Assembly: GCF_011516735.1 (NCBI RefSeq)
Contig: NZ_WOSX01000030.1
Coordinates: 1 to 43,641 of the forward strand
DNA length: 43,641 nucleotides
Reading direction: 5' to 3'
From: Acetobacter fallax
Lineage (GTDB): Bacteria > Pseudomonadota > Alphaproteobacteria > Acetobacterales > Acetobacteraceae
The notes below the pieces were generated by a model, which saw only the letters and a list, made by a program, of their open reading frames with translations, was not told the origin of the DNA and did no database searches. Both the position numbers and the translations under genes were made by a program. This document shows, piece after piece, positions 18,065 through 28,018 of the stretch; position 1 is the stretch's first letter; the number at the start of each line of letters is the position of its first letter.

Positions 18065-18700
18065 TCAGCTTTTCACGGCATTATGCGGCCCGAAATCCCC
18101 CAGAAGAATCTCCGTGAGAAACGGATAATGCGGCGGCAGAAGCGACGCGACGCTGTAACAGACAAGCACAAACAATGTTGCCGCGCCATAAACCAGCACA
18201 GCACGCCCGCGACTGATATCAAGACCGCACCGCGCGATAAACATGCCAAGCCAGAGATCATAAAGCTGCGAGGAAAACATGACCGCATGACCAAAACCCG
18301 GCCGGTCGGCAAGAGCGGGCATGACAAGCGCCGCAAGCGCCATGACAACGACGCAGATGAATAACGACGTCCACTCGCTCCAGGCCGAAGCAGTCGCATA
18401 ACGCAGCCAGCGATCTTCCCTGCCCCATTTCCGGGCAAACAGGAAAGAAATCACCGGCAGCGCCAGAAAAGCACAGAGCGACAGCTCAACCCTGATCAGG
18501 CCGACAATGGTATCTTTCTGCAGCAAAGCCAGGAAGAAACTGACGAGATTAAACGCAATACCCGGTGAGAGCGCCGCAAGAAACGAGTTCACCGTTCCCC
18601 GAAAACGCTCAATCCCCTCCGCCCGCCCGCAGGCCAGCAGAGCCATGCCCTGAACAACAGATTTCGGGTCCGGAGTCTCGTTCGGCGGATTACTGCTCAC
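18065..18700 (-). CDS. Multi-spanning membrane protein, third gene of the dap operon
   Basis: A 211-residue hydrophobic protein with about five transmembrane segments (near residues 40-62, 67-87, 110-131, 140-158 and 168-190). The GTG start at 18700 overlaps the dapE stop, so it is translated as part of the dapD-dapE transcript. The segment pattern (YDLWLGMFIARCGLDISRG) is somewhat like Yip1-type integral membrane proteins, but I would not assign a family. Operon position suggests a link to cell-envelope or amino-acid metabolism; this is inference only. Confidence 0.75.
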   Translation of the reverse strand: MSSNPPNETPDPKSVVQGMALLACGRAEGIERFRGTVNSFLAALSPGIAFNLVSFFLALLQKDTIVGLIRVELSLCAFLALPVISFLFARKWGREDRWLRYATASAWSEWTSLFICVVVMALAALVMPALADRPGFGHAVMFSSQLYDLWLGMFIARCGLDISRGRAVLVYGAATLFVLVCYSVASLLPPHYPFLTEILLGDFGPHNAVKS

Positions 18701-19839
18701 GCCACCATTCTTTCAAGCAGATTTTCATAAATACGGGTCAGAGACACCAGATCATCAACAGCAACGTGCTCATCAACCTGATGCATGCTCGTGCCCACCA
18801 GCCCAAACTCGGCAACCGGGCAATAACGGGCAATAAACCGGGCATCCGAGGTGCCCCCGCCCGTGTCCAGCCGCGGCTCACGACCCGTGACCGACTGAAC
18901 GGCCTCAGACAGAGCCATTACCTCAGGGCCGGGTTTCGTCAGAAAAGCCTCACCGCTGATCTGGGACTCAATAACGGTGCCCGGCGCGTAACGCTGGCAG
19001 ATCGTCTTGATCCAGCCGAGCAAAGCAGCGCCCGTATGAAGATCGTTGAACCGGATATTAAGCGCGGCAGTCGCCTGCGCAGGAATGACATTGGTGGCCG
19101 GATTACCGACATCAACACTCGTGACCTGCAAACCCGAAGGCTCGAACCACTCGGTGCCCTGATCGGGCGGCACAGCCGTCAGCTCATGCAAAACCCGCAA
19201 CAGACGATGCACCGGATTATCAGCCCGATGCGGATACGCGACATGCCCCTGTCTGCCGCTGACAGTCAGATGGACATTCATGCTCCCGCGCCGGCCGATC
19301 TTGATCACCTCACCCATGACAGCCGGATTGGTGGGCTCACCAACCACGCAGAAATCAGGGATCTCGTCATGTGCCTCCATCCACTCCAGCACCTTCTGTG
19401 TGCCAAAGCGGGCCGGCCCTTCCTCATCGCCCGTGATAAGCAGACTGATCGAACCACGCGGCTGCGGCTCGCGGGCAAGAAAAGCAGAAACCGCTGCGAC
19501 GAACGCCGCGATCCCCCCCTTCATGTCGCAGGCGCCACGCCCATAAAGCAGACCGTTCTCAATATCGCCCGCATAAGGCCCGTGAGCCCAGGCACTGCTG
19601 CCCGGCGGCACCACGTCGGTATGACCGGCGAAACAGAGATGCGGATGTCCGGTGCCAAGACGGGCAAACAGATTCGGAGTCCGCTCAGCACCGTCTCCGA
19701 ACGGAAGATGCGTCACGGTAAAACCCATCGCGCTCAATGTCGCGCCCAGAGCAATCTGGGACTCGCCGGAGTCCGGAGACACCGACGGATGGCGGATCAG
19801 ATCTGCGGCGAGATCGGTAACATCAAGCGGACCGGACAT
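18697..19839 (-). CDS. dapE: Succinyl-diaminopimelate desuccinylase
   Basis: A 380-residue M20-family metalloenzyme that removes succinate from N-succinyl-LL-diaminopimelate in lysine and peptidoglycan precursor synthesis. Metal-site motifs are clear: CFAGHTDVVPPG (His and Asp pair), YGRGACDMKGGIAAF and ITGDEEGPA (catalytic and ligand Glu). The ATG at 19839 lies ten bases past the dapD stop and gives the family's normal start; the frame stays open for 20 further codons overlapping dapD. Its stop overlaps the start of the membrane-protein gene. Confidence 0.95.
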   Translation of the reverse strand: MSGPLDVTDLAADLIRHPSVSPDSGESQIALGATLSAMGFTVTHLPFGDGAERTPNLFARLGTGHPHLCFAGHTDVVPPGSSAWAHGPYAGDIENGLLYGRGACDMKGGIAAFVAAVSAFLAREPQPRGSISLLITGDEEGPARFGTQKVLEWMEAHDEIPDFCVVGEPTNPAVMGEVIKIGRRGSMNVHLTVSGRQGHVAYPHRADNPVHRLLRVLHELTAVPPDQGTEWFEPSGLQVTSVDVGNPATNVIPAQATAALNIRFNDLHTGAALLGWIKTICQRYAPGTVIESQISGEAFLTKPGPEVMALSEAVQSVTGREPRLDTGGGTSDARFIARYCPVAEFGLVGTSMHQVDEHVAVDDLVSLTRIYENLLERMVA

Positions 19840-19849
19840 CAGGTGATTA

Positions 19850-20698
19850 TCAGTCCCGCAGCAGATCGTTGATCGAGGTTTTCGAACGGGTACGCTCATC
19901 GACGCGCTTGACGATCACGGCACACGCAAGAGCCGGATTGGGCTGGCCTTTGTCATTAAGGGCCGTTCTCGCCGGCAGAGAGCCGGGAACAACAACGGAA
20001 TAAGCCGGAACCCGGCCAATATGAATCTCACCGGTCGCCCGGTCAACGATCTTCGTGGACGCGCCAAGAAAGACGCCCATCGACAGAACGGAGCCCGTTT
20101 CGACAATAACGCCTTCGGCGACTTCGGAGCGCGCACCGATAAAGCAGTTGTCTTCAATGATGACAGGAGCCGCCTGAAGAGGCTCCAGAACGCCGCCGAT
20201 ACCAGCCCCGCCGCTGATGTGGCAGTTCTTTCCGATCTGCGCGCAGCTGCCGACAGTGGCCCAGGTGTCGATCATCGTGCCGCTGTCAACGCGCGCCCCA
20301 ACATTCACAAAGCTCGGCATCAGCACGACACCAGGCGCAATGAACGCGGAACGACGGACAACCGCTCCCGGCACCGCGCGGAAACCGGCGCTGGCGAACC
20401 GGGCCGCATCCCATCCGGCAAATTTCAGCGGCACCTTATCGAACGCCGGAGCACCGGCCGCGCCCGCTTCCATGACTGCGTTGTCGAAAAGGCGGAACGA
20501 CAGCAGAACAGCTTTTTTCAGCCATTCATGCACCCGCCAGCCAGACTCCGCCGGTTCGGCGACGCGCAGCCGACCGGAATCGAGGGCATCAAGGGCGCTC
20601 TCAATGGCCGACCGGTCTTCACCGGATGTCGCGGGAGAGACAGACGCCCGCGCCTCCCATAACGCTTCGATCCGGGACTGGAGTTTATCTTCGCTCAT
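19850..20698 (-). CDS. dapD: 2,3,4,5-tetrahydropyridine-2,6-dicarboxylate N-succinyltransferase
   Basis: A 282-residue enzyme adding succinyl-CoA-derived succinate to tetrahydrodipicolinate, the step that feeds DapE. It shows the left-handed beta-helix hexapeptide repeats ([60 protein letters not shown]). [15 protein letters not shown] from ATG 20698 is the typical DapD start; an in-frame ATG four codons upstream (20710) is less likely. First gene of the dapD-dapE-membrane protein operon, divergent from the PAS/GGDEF gene across about 150 bp. Confidence 0.96.
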   Translation of the reverse strand: MSEDKLQSRIEALWEARASVSPATSGEDRSAIESALDALDSGRLRVAEPAESGWRVHEWLKKAVLLSFRLFDNAVMEAGAAGAPAFDKVPLKFAGWDAARFASAGFRAVPGAVVRRSAFIAPGVVLMPSFVNVGARVDSGTMIDTWATVGSCAQIGKNCHISGGAGIGGVLEPLQAAPVIIEDNCFIGARSEVAEGVIVETGSVLSMGVFLGASTKIVDRATGEIHIGRVPAYSVVVPGSLPARTALNDKGQPNPALACAVIVKRVDERTRSKTSINDLLRD

Positions 20699-20850
20699 CG
20701 TTTTCCACACTCAAAACTGGCTGCATTGCGCGGCGCCGCCGCAGTCCGCGGGCATGTCTTCGCTGCGGGACCATGCTGATCGTGTCCGCTCCTGTCAACG
20801 CAGAGCTTCTTAACGTGGCGGAAACCATTCGCGGGTGAAATGGCGTCGAC

Positions 20851-22269
20851 ATGAACACGATCCCCCCTTCCTCCGTTCCGGATTCGCATTCCCCAAAGAA
20901 TGACAGCGAACTCATGGACGCCCTTCTGGCCAGTCGCAGACGGTGGAAAAGCCTGACGCAGCTTGTCGCGGATCTCATCTTCGAAACCGACGGGGAAGGA
21001 CGTTTCAGCTTCTTTGAAGCCGGCTCCGCCCTCGGATGGGCGGACCATGAATTAATCGGTGAAAGCAGTACCCGCCTGCTTCCTTTCGTGGACGCCGCTC
21101 CCGGCCCCAATCCGTTCCGGACGCATACTGTCATGCGCGGTCGCCGCTGCTGGATCAAGCGGGCCGACGGCAGTTTCGCCTGCCTGCTCATTTACGCAAC
21201 GCCGTTGCAGTCACCGTCCGGCCAGCATACCGGCGTCCGCGGACTGGGCATTGATGTTTCGGATGAAGCGCACGCGAACGCCGATCTTTCCGTCTCACGG
21301 CTTCACAGTGAAATTATCCGGCGCATCACCACAACGATGCGGTCCCGTGCCCTGTCCCGGCTCGGCATCCCCCCTGCATTTGAAGAGCTCGCCGCTCTCC
21401 TCGGCGCTGCGGGCGGCATTCTGATCTCTGAAACACCATCAGGTGAAACAGAAACCGGCGAAGAAGACGAGGACGATCTCGTTTACCGCATCGACGGCGC
21501 CACAACTCCCTTTAACGCCGCGATGGAGGCAAGACTGCGCGAGCCGGATGACGGAGAACTGTTCGAGCCACGCTTCCTCCAGATCGACGGGCATGACGTC
21601 ATCCTCTGCCGCAGCCGTGTGCGCTACAACACACCGGCGGCAATGGCGCTCTGGCGCAACGGGCTCGGCGTCTGGGGGCAGGACGACGCCAATCTCGCCG
21701 ACGCGGCCCTGGCAACCTTTGCAGCCGCCCTTGAAATGAACGCGCTGAACCGCACCTTGGCGCGAAACGCCCGTTTTGATCCGCTGACGGGCATGCTGAA
21801 CCGGAGCGGCATGATCGCCGAAATCAGCCGGCGCCTGCCCCGTCTCGATCGTGAGCGCCTGTCCGGAACGCTGCTCGTCATCGGTCTCGACCGGTTTGCG
21901 GACATCAACGCCCGGTTCGGTTTCGAAGCCGGCGACAGCGCGCTCCAGCAGGTTGCGACCTATCTTCGTGATGCCATCCGCCCGACCGATCTCGCCGGTC
22001 GTCTCGGCGGAGACATATTCGGCCTCTGGCTCGATGGCGCGGATCATTTCGTTGCCGCCGAGCGTGCCGAAACCTTTTGCCAGCAAGGCGCCGCCATCTT
22101 CCTCGCCGAGCCTGTCACACTGACATTTTCAGTCGGGCTCGCGGCACGCAGCTGGGAAACAGGAGAGGGAGTCGAATCCCTTATCGATCGCGCAAGCCTT
22201 GCGATGCGCAGCGTGAAACTTGCCGGAGGTGCCCGCTGGCATACCTCCATGGAAGAGTCCTCACCATGA
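20851..22269 (+). CDS. PAS domain protein with degenerate GGDEF domain
   Basis: A 472-residue cytoplasmic protein. Residues ~28-140 are a PAS sensor (LTQLVADLIFETDGEGRFSF, SALGWADHELIGES, then a PAC-like end GIDVSDEAHAN). Residues ~200-300 look GAF-like or linker. Residues ~310-465 are a GGDEF domain starting at ARFDPLTGMLNRSG. The active site is altered: the metal-ligand Asp is Gly345, the usual IND is INA (354), and the signature is GGDIF (386-390). The product-binding I-site RPTD (377-380), five residues before the signature, is intact. This suggests a c-di-GMP receptor rather than a synthase. Its stop overlaps the next gene's start (ATGA). Confidence 0.85.
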   Translation: MNTIPPSSVPDSHSPKNDSELMDALLASRRRWKSLTQLVADLIFETDGEGRFSFFEAGSALGWADHELIGESSTRLLPFVDAAPGPNPFRTHTVMRGRRCWIKRADGSFACLLIYATPLQSPSGQHTGVRGLGIDVSDEAHANADLSVSRLHSEIIRRITTTMRSRALSRLGIPPAFEELAALLGAAGGILISETPSGETETGEEDEDDLVYRIDGATTPFNAAMEARLREPDDGELFEPRFLQIDGHDVILCRSRVRYNTPAAMALWRNGLGVWGQDDANLADAALATFAAALEMNALNRTLARNARFDPLTGMLNRSGMIAEISRRLPRLDRERLSGTLLVIGLDRFADINARFGFEAGDSALQQVATYLRDAIRPTDLAGRLGGDIFGLWLDGADHFVAAERAETFCQQGAAIFLAEPVTLTFSVGLAARSWETGEGVESLIDRASLAMRSVKLAGGARWHTSMEESSP

Positions 22270-23306
22270 CAAATTCAATTGATCCAAAATTCTTTCAGAT
22301 CCTGCCCACCCGCTCGCTTTCTTCCGGCCCTGCGACGCAGGCAGAGCCTTCCCGCATCAGGAGCCGGAACAGAAAAGCCCCCCTCCCGGGCAAGGCATCC
22401 GCCTCGGCATGGAACGTTCTGAAAACCCGTATCCAGGCATTACGGCCCGATTTCAGCAATGCCCGCACTGATGCGCTTTCAGCATCCCTTCAGAGCACTC
22501 TGGAACATCTGCTCGCCGAAAACTGGCAGCTCGCCCAGCGTGTGATTACGGACGCCGCCGGCGACGCGCTGGCCATAGCCATTGTGGGCTCTCTGTCGGA
22601 GTCCGCCTCGGTGGTCACACGCCTCATGGCAGAAATTGATGACGCCACGCTGAGCGATGAACTGCTTCACCGCAAAGACAACGCCACCGTGTCCGCCGCC
22701 CCGGCAATGGCGTGCTCGCAGGCAATGGCCGCAACGCTTTCCACCCGCGAAATTACGCGGATCGAGCCGGCTCTGGATGAAATGGAACGCCAGCCCGAAC
22801 GGCCAGCCGCTCTCGATTACGCCTGCACAGTCACAGTGAAGGCGCTCGTGAGAGAACGCTGTGCCAGCCTCGTCCCGCCTGTCCGCATGAAAATCGAAAA
22901 AGAACTCTCGTTTGAGTTTTCCGCAGCGTCCGAAGTGACATCAGCCCCTCCCCGGGACACCGCGACTCTGCCGGCAGCGCCTGACAACAACGTGGAAGCC
23001 GCAAAACGCGCTCTTCAGGACAACGATGTCGATGCGCTGATCGACGTTCTGGCCCGCCTGCCGGGCTGCGCGCCACAGCTTGCCCGTGAGGCCGTTAACG
23101 GCCGCAACGCACGGGCAATCACAGCCCTGGGGTGGAAGCTTGGCCTGCCGGCCTCCCTGACATCGGCCATCCAGATTCATCTGGCGCTCATCCCGCCCTC
23201 CCGCGCCATCCTCCCGCTGGCTGATGGCGACTACGCCCTCACTCCCCGTGAAATGAACTGGCAGCTGGATTTTCTGCGTGACAGATGCGGCGCAATGGCC
23301 GCCTGA
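22266..23306 (+). CDS. DUF2336-like protein coupled to the PAS/GGDEF gene
   Basis: A 346-residue soluble protein of uncertain function. The ATG at 22266 overlaps the upstream stop (ATGA), so the two proteins are probably made in similar amounts. Helical repeats in the N-terminal half (LQSTLEHLLAENWQLAQRVI) and the C-terminal region (ALQDNDVDALIDVLARLPG, ITALGWKLGLPASL) resemble the alphaproteobacterial DUF2336 family, which often sits beside signalling genes. No catalytic motif is visible. I infer partnership with the degenerate GGDEF protein. Confidence 0.7.
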   Translation: MTNSIDPKFFQILPTRSLSSGPATQAEPSRIRSRNRKAPLPGKASASAWNVLKTRIQALRPDFSNARTDALSASLQSTLEHLLAENWQLAQRVITDAAGDALAIAIVGSLSESASVVTRLMAEIDDATLSDELLHRKDNATVSAAPAMACSQAMAATLSTREITRIEPALDEMERQPERPAALDYACTVTVKALVRERCASLVPPVRMKIEKELSFEFSAASEVTSAPPRDTATLPAAPDNNVEAAKRALQDNDVDALIDVLARLPGCAPQLAREAVNGRNARAITALGWKLGLPASLTSAIQIHLALIPPSRAILPLADGDYALTPREMNWQLDFLRDRCGAMAA

Positions 23307-23332
23307 GAAACAATGACAGACGGCTTTCCACC

Positions 23333-23359
23333 AAAACAAAAGCGCCCTGCAAGGGGCGC
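23333..23359 (-). terminator. Terminator downstream of ruvX
   Basis: On the minus strand a perfect stem GCGCCC / GGGCGC (23342-23359) is followed by TTTTGTTTTGG. It sits between the convergent ends of the DUF2336-like gene (23306) and ruvX (23373). Confidence 0.85.
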
Positions 23360-23372
23360 CTTGACCTGAAAA

Positions 23373-23870
23373 TCAGCCTTCCTCGTTAAACCAGGACGGC
23401 CGGGACTGCGAAGCGTAGCGATCAAGAGCCCCCTGCAACATGTAGGCCGCCGCCATCTTGTCCACGACCTCCGCCCGCTTCTTCCGGGACATATCAGCCT
23501 CCCCGATCAGAGTCCGGTTCACAACGCTCGATGACATCCGCTCATCCCACATCGCCGTCGGAATCCCCGTCAGATCCGCAAGCGCCAGAGACCAGTCCCG
23601 CGCCGCCTGCGCGGCAGGACCAAACGTTCCGTCGAGCGACAAAGGCAGACCGGCAATAATGCCCGCCACCCCGTGCTCGCGTGAAATCCCTTTGATTTTC
23701 CCCGCCATCACCGAGAGTTTCTCCCGCTTCAGAGCCCCGTACGGAGACGCGACCATCCGCATGACATCCGATAATGCAATCCCGACGCTCTTCGCGCCAG
23801 GATCAATTCCAAGAAGGCGCTGCCCTGGTCCCAGGGTCGCCATGAGTTCCGCTATGTTGAATAGTGCCAT
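23373..23870 (-). CDS. ruvX: Putative pre-16S rRNA nuclease / Holliday junction resolvase-like RuvX (YqgF)
   Basis: A 165-residue RNase H-fold protein of the YqgF family, implicated in 16S rRNA 5' maturation and, by older annotation, Holliday junction processing. Key segments: LLGIDPGAKSVGIALSD (first catalytic Asp), IIAGLPLSLDG, WDERMSS (Glu) and VDKMAAAYMLQ (last acidic residue). Start at 23870; ATG 23843 (MATLGPGQ) is an alternative closer to the usual family length. It diverges from gatCAB across 71 bp. Confidence 0.92.
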   Translation of the reverse strand: MALFNIAELMATLGPGQRLLGIDPGAKSVGIALSDVMRMVASPYGALKREKLSVMAGKIKGISREHGVAGIIAGLPLSLDGTFGPAAQAARDWSLALADLTGIPTAMWDERMSSSVVNRTLIGEADMSRKKRAEVVDKMAAAYMLQGALDRYASQSRPSWFNEEG

Positions 23871-23941
23871 GCCCTGAGGGTATGTTGCGCCGCCGGTGGC
23901 GACACCAGCACTTTTTTTCCCCTGATGAGAGTTTCTGCTTC

Positions 23942-24232
23942 ATGTCGCTCGATCTCGCGACCACGAGACGCATAGCCAAGCTGGCCCGTATCGGCCTCAA
24001 TGACCAGGAAACCGAAGCTGTGCGCGCACAGCTCGGCGGGATTCTCGGCTGGATCGAGATCCTCAACGAGGTCGATGTCGAAGGCATCCCGCCCATGATC
24101 GGCACCAGCATGAACACCGCCCTGGCCCAGCGCCCGGATGTCGTCACCGACGGCAACTGTCAGGAAAAAGTGCTCTCCAATGCCCCGGACCGCGCCGGTC
24201 CCTTCTTCACCGTGCCGAAGGTGGTCGAATGA
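23942..24232 (+). CDS. gatC: Asp/Glu-tRNA amidotransferase subunit C
   Basis: A 96-residue subunit that clamps GatA and GatB together in the GatCAB complex, which converts Glu-tRNA(Gln) or Asp-tRNA(Asn) to the amidated forms. The family start [17 protein letters not shown] and end [20 protein letters not shown] are both present. ATG 23942 is chosen because upstream codons in frame show no family similarity. Its stop overlaps the gatA start. Confidence 0.95.
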   Translation: MSLDLATTRRIAKLARIGLNDQETEAVRAQLGGILGWIEILNEVDVEGIPPMIGTSMNTALAQRPDVVTDGNCQEKVLSNAPDRAGPFFTVPKVVE

Positions 24233-25716
24233 TGCTCACAGATCTCACCATCGCCCAGGCCGTCGAAGGCCTCCGCAAGCGCGACTTCTCCGCCACCGAA
24301 CTGACAAAAGCACACACCGGCGCCATCAGTCAGCTCAACGGACGCCTGAACGCCTACATCACCGTCACCGCCGATAAGGCCGAAGCCGCCGCCGCCGAAG
24401 CCGACAAGGCCCTCGTCGCAGGCGATGCGCCAGCCCTCACCGGCATTCCCCTCGGCATCAAGGACCTGTTCTGCACCGAAGGCGTCAGAACCACCGCCGG
24501 CAGCCGCATCCTCAGCAACTTCGTCCCGCCCTACGAGAGCACTGTCACAGCAAACCTGCTGAAAAACGGCGCCATCTTTCTCGGCAAAACCAACCTCGAC
24601 GAATTCGCCATGGGGTCGGCCAACCTCACCTCCGCCTTCGGTGAGGTCGAAAACCCCTGGCACCGCACAGGCGATAGCTCTGTCCTCGTCCCCGGCGGCT
24701 CCTCCGGCGGATCAGCCGCCGCCGTCGCCGCCCATCTCGCCATGGGCGCAACCGGAACCGACACAGGCGGCTCCATCCGCCAGCCCGCCGCCTATTGCGG
24801 CATCGTCGGCCTGAAACCCACCTACGGCCGATGCAGCCGCTGGGGCACCATCGCCTTCGCCAGCTCGCTCGACCAGGCCGGCCCCATGACCCGCACCGTC
24901 GAAGACGCCGCGATCATGCTCCAGGCCATGGCCGGACACGACCCGAAAGACAGCACCAGCGCCGACATCGCCGTCCCGGATTACCGCGCCGCCACAACCC
25001 GCAGCCTCAAAGGCCTGCGCGTCGGCATCCCCGCCGAATACCGCCCGGACGGCATGTCCGAAGAGCTCCTGGCCGTCTGGCAGAAGGGCATCGACATGCT
25101 CCGCGAAGCCGGATGCGAGATCGTCGATGTCTCCCTCCCGCACACAAAATATGGCCTGGCGACCTACTACATCATCGCCCCCGCCGAGTGCTCGTCCAAC
25201 CTCGCCCGCTATGACGGTGTCCGCTTCGGTGTCCGCGCCGAAGGTGCCACCAGCCTTGATGACCTCTACGAAAAAAGCCGCCACAACGGCTTCGGCGAGG
25301 AAGTCCGCCGCCGCATTCTTGTCGGAACCTACGTCCTGTCGGCAGGCTATTACGACGCCTACTACCTGAAGGCCCAGAAAGTCCGCACCCTCATTCAGCG
25401 TGATTTCACAAACGCCTTCGAAAAAGTGGACGTCCTGCTCACCCCGACAGCACCGACCGCCGCCTTCGGACGCGACGAGAAACCCGAAGATCCCGTGCAG
25501 ATGTATCTCAACGACATCTTCACCGTCCCGGCCAGCATGGCAGGCCAGCCCGCCATGTCCGTCCCCGTCACGCTCGACAGCAAAGGCCTCCCCCTCGGCC
25601 TCCAGCTGATCGGCCGTCACTTCGACGAAGAAACCCTTATCGCAGCAGGCGCGGCACTCGAAAAAGCCGCCGCGTTCACGGCAAGACCAGACCTGCGCGC
25701 AGGAGCAGCCGCATGA
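24229..25716 (+). CDS. gatA: Asp/Glu-tRNA amidotransferase subunit A
   Basis: A 495-residue amidase-signature enzyme that frees ammonia from glutamine for the GatCAB reaction. The Ser-cisSer-Lys triad context is visible: IPLGIKDLF (Lys), [15 protein letters not shown] and [17 protein letters not shown], followed by [13 protein letters not shown]. Full length. Start overlaps gatC (ATGA) and stop overlaps gatB (ATGA), so the three subunits are translationally coupled. Confidence 0.97.
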   Translation: MMLTDLTIAQAVEGLRKRDFSATELTKAHTGAISQLNGRLNAYITVTADKAEAAAAEADKALVAGDAPALTGIPLGIKDLFCTEGVRTTAGSRILSNFVPPYESTVTANLLKNGAIFLGKTNLDEFAMGSANLTSAFGEVENPWHRTGDSSVLVPGGSSGGSAAAVAAHLAMGATGTDTGGSIRQPAAYCGIVGLKPTYGRCSRWGTIAFASSLDQAGPMTRTVEDAAIMLQAMAGHDPKDSTSADIAVPDYRAATTRSLKGLRVGIPAEYRPDGMSEELLAVWQKGIDMLREAGCEIVDVSLPHTKYGLATYYIIAPAECSSNLARYDGVRFGVRAEGATSLDDLYEKSRHNGFGEEVRRRILVGTYVLSAGYYDAYYLKAQKVRTLIQRDFTNAFEKVDVLLTPTAPTAAFGRDEKPEDPVQMYLNDIFTVPASMAGQPAMSVPVTLDSKGLPLGLQLIGRHFDEETLIAAGAALEKAAAFTARPDLRAGAAA

Positions 25717-27167
25717 GCTACACAATCGAAGGCAGCACCGGCACCTGGGAAATCGTCGTCGGGCTGGAAGTCCACGCCCAGGTCATCAGCCACTCAAAAC
25801 TGTTTTCCGGCGCCTCAACCGTGTTCGGAGCTGAACCCAATACCCAGGTCAGCCTGATCGACGCCGGCTTCCCCGGAATGCTGCCCGTCATCAACCATGA
25901 ATGCGTCGCCCAGGCCGTCCGCACAGGCCTCGGCCTGAAAGCCCGGATCAACCTGGAAAGCCGCTTCGACCGGAAAAACTACTTCTACGCCGATCTCCCG
26001 CAGGGCTACCAGATCAGCCAGTTCGCCCACCCCATCGTCGGCGAAGGCAGCATCGGGATCGAACTCTCCGACGGCAGCACACGCGACATCGGAATCACCC
26101 GCCTCCACCTCGAACAGGACGCGGGCAAACTCATCCACGATCAGGACCCGAAACTCTCCCTCGTCGATCTCAACCGCGCCGGCGTCTCCCTGATGGAAAT
26201 CGTCAGCGAACCCGACATCCGCACCCCCGAGGAAGCCGGCGCCTATCTGCGCAAACTCCGCCAGATCCTGCGCTACCTCGGCACCTGCGACGGCAATATG
26301 GACGAAGGCTCAATGCGCGCCGACGTCAACGTCTCCGTCCGCCACGCCGGCGAGCCGTTCCGCACCCGCTGCGAAATCAAGAACGTCAACTCCATCCGCT
26401 TCGTCATGCAGGCCATCGAAATCGAAGCCGCCCGCCAGGTCGAAGTCTGGGAATCCGGCGGCACCGTCGATCAGGAAACCCGTCTCTTCGATCCGGCCCG
26501 CAGCGAAACGCGCTCCCTCCGGTCCAAGGAAGACGCGCACGATTACCGCTACTTCCCCGACCCCGACCTGCTTCCGCTGGTCATCGGGCAGAACTGGGTC
26601 GATCAGCTCAAAGCCAGCCTCCCGGAACTCCCTGACGAAAAGCGCGCGCGCTTTCAGAAGGACTACGGGATCACCGCCTATGACGCGGGCGTCCTCGTCG
26701 CCGAACAGGCCATCGCCGACTTCTACGAAAGCGTCGCCAAAGGCCGTGACGGCAAATCCGCCGCTGCCTGGATGACCGGGGACTTCTTCGCCGCCCTCAA
26801 CCGCACAGGCAAGTCGATCGACGAAAGTCCCGTCGGCGCCGATAAACTGGGCGCCATGCTCGACCTCATCGCCGACAGTACCATCAACGGTAAAATCGCC
26901 AAAGACGTGCTGGAAACGATGTTCGAAACCGGCGAAACCCCACTCGAGATCGTCGAGCGCAAAGGCCTCCGCCAGGTCACCGACACCGGTGCCATCGAAA
27001 AAGCCGCCGACGACGTCATCGCAAACAACACTGACAAACTCGAACAGTATCGCGGCGGCAAAGACAAACTCTTCGGCTTCTTCGTCGGCCAGGTCATGAA
27101 AGCCACGCAGGGCAAAGCCAACCCCGCGATGGTCAACGAGATCCTGCGCAGGAAAATCGACGGCTGA
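25713..27167 (+). CDS. gatB: Asp/Glu-tRNA amidotransferase subunit B
   Basis: A 484-residue subunit that phosphorylates the mischarged tRNA and receives ammonia from GatA. The catalytic cradle shows [42 protein letters not shown] and [17 protein letters not shown]; the C-terminal YqeY-like tail ends [17 protein letters not shown]. Full length. Codon use is strongly C-ending, which also produces long meaningless frames on the opposite strand here. Confidence 0.97.
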   Translation: MSYTIEGSTGTWEIVVGLEVHAQVISHSKLFSGASTVFGAEPNTQVSLIDAGFPGMLPVINHECVAQAVRTGLGLKARINLESRFDRKNYFYADLPQGYQISQFAHPIVGEGSIGIELSDGSTRDIGITRLHLEQDAGKLIHDQDPKLSLVDLNRAGVSLMEIVSEPDIRTPEEAGAYLRKLRQILRYLGTCDGNMDEGSMRADVNVSVRHAGEPFRTRCEIKNVNSIRFVMQAIEIEAARQVEVWESGGTVDQETRLFDPARSETRSLRSKEDAHDYRYFPDPDLLPLVIGQNWVDQLKASLPELPDEKRARFQKDYGITAYDAGVLVAEQAIADFYESVAKGRDGKSAAAWMTGDFFAALNRTGKSIDESPVGADKLGAMLDLIADSTINGKIAKDVLETMFETGETPLEIVERKGLRQVTDTGAIEKAADDVIANNTDKLEQYRGGKDKLFGFFVGQVMKATQGKANPAMVNEILRRKIDG

Positions 27168-27176
27168 CCAATATCC

Positions 27177-27200
27177 CCCCGGCCAGAGTAACGGCCGGGG
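27177..27200. terminator. Hairpin between gatB and the GntR gene
   Basis: Perfect eight-base arms CCCCGGCC / GGCCGGGG around AGAGTAAC, ten bases after the gatB stop and between convergent genes. It lacks a T-run on either strand, so it may be a weak or factor-assisted terminator. Confidence 0.5.
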
Positions 27201-27269
27201 ATCACAAGAAAAAACCGGTGAACATTTAGCCAGCGAGCCGGAACAAACCCGCGACACGCCCCAATATCT

Positions 27270-28013
27270 TCACAATCTCTTTTTTCCTCTGCGCGGACCG
27301 GCTGAGCGTTCACTGACGTCGATTGCCGCACGCAGATGGCTGATCATCTCCGCCTTTGCCACATCTTCTTTCCGGCGGATCAGAGCGTCGACGATACGCC
27401 GGTGCTCTGCGATCGTCTCATCGACTGAATACTCCTGAAGCGACACAAGGTTGCCGACTTTGGAAAACCAGATCTGGTCATAACTGACCTCAAGCTGGTG
27501 AGTCAGAAGGCAATTATTTGCGCCGTTCGCAATCCCGACGTGAAAAAGCGCGTCCAGACGCTCATAATCGTAAAACCGTTTCTGGAAGACCGCTTCCTGC
27601 TGATCGTCGACGATCTTACAAATATGCTCAAGCTCTTCGTCGCTGGCGCGGCGGCAGCACAGAACGATCGTGCTGGCTTCAATCGCTTCCCGAAACTCAT
27701 ACAACTCGCGGATACGCTCCACCGGCGGCTGAACCACCGTGTAGAAGCGCCCCTTCCGACCGATCAGGTTATCCTGATGCAGCCTTTGCAACGCCTCGCG
27801 AACCGGCGTGCGGCTGACGCCATAACGGGCAGCGATCTCGTTCTCCTGAAGAACCGCACCACCCGGCGTCCTGTCGTTAATCAGATCCTGGCGAAGAATG
27901 AGATAAAGCTCTTCACCCGTATAATGCCGACGCATCTCCCCGTCTTCAGCCGTCACCTGCAGGTCCGCCTTCACCATAATACCGCCTGTCGCGCCTCTCA
28001 CAGCTTCGCTCAT
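27270..28013 (-). CDS. GntR-family transcriptional regulator (FadR/FCD type)
   Basis: A 247-residue regulator. The N-terminal winged helix (about residues 30-90) has the GntR signature: LILRQDLINDRTPGGAVLQE, EIAARYGVSRTPVREALQRL, LIGRKGRFYTV. Residues ~100-235 form an all-helical FCD effector domain with probable metal-ligand Asp/His positions (RLDALFHVGIANG, LTHQLEV, EHRRIVDALI). FCD regulators typically respond to small carboxylates or amino acids and bind palindromic operators. It is the last gene of the leftward branch and the natural candidate to bind the GTATAC sites at 30572-30774. Start uncertain: ATG 28013, GTG 28019, or ATG 27977 with a better Shine-Dalgarno. Confidence 0.9.
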   Translation of the reverse strand: MSEAVRGATGGIMVKADLQVTAEDGEMRRHYTGEELYLILRQDLINDRTPGGAVLQENEIAARYGVSRTPVREALQRLHQDNLIGRKGRFYTVVQPPVERIRELYEFREAIEASTIVLCCRRASDEELEHICKIVDDQQEAVFQKRFYDYERLDALFHVGIANGANNCLLTHQLEVSYDQIWFSKVGNLVSLQEYSVDETIAEHRRIVDALIRRKEDVAKAEMISHLRAAIDVSERSAGPRRGKKRL

Positions 28014-28018
28014 ATGCA

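Noticed and set aside
18565..19872. 435-codon plus-strand frame opposite dapE
   Set aside because: Low-complexity, Arg/His/Gln-rich translation; dapE motifs on the other strand are definitive.
24712..25725. Long minus-strand frame opposite gatA (337 codons)
   Set aside because: Same codon-bias shadow; no recognisable protein, complete overlap with gatA.
26310..27257. Long minus-strand frame opposite gatB (315 codons)
   Set aside because: Mirror of gatB's C-ending codon bias; translation is Gly/Val/Asp-rich without any family resemblance, and gatB is unmistakable.
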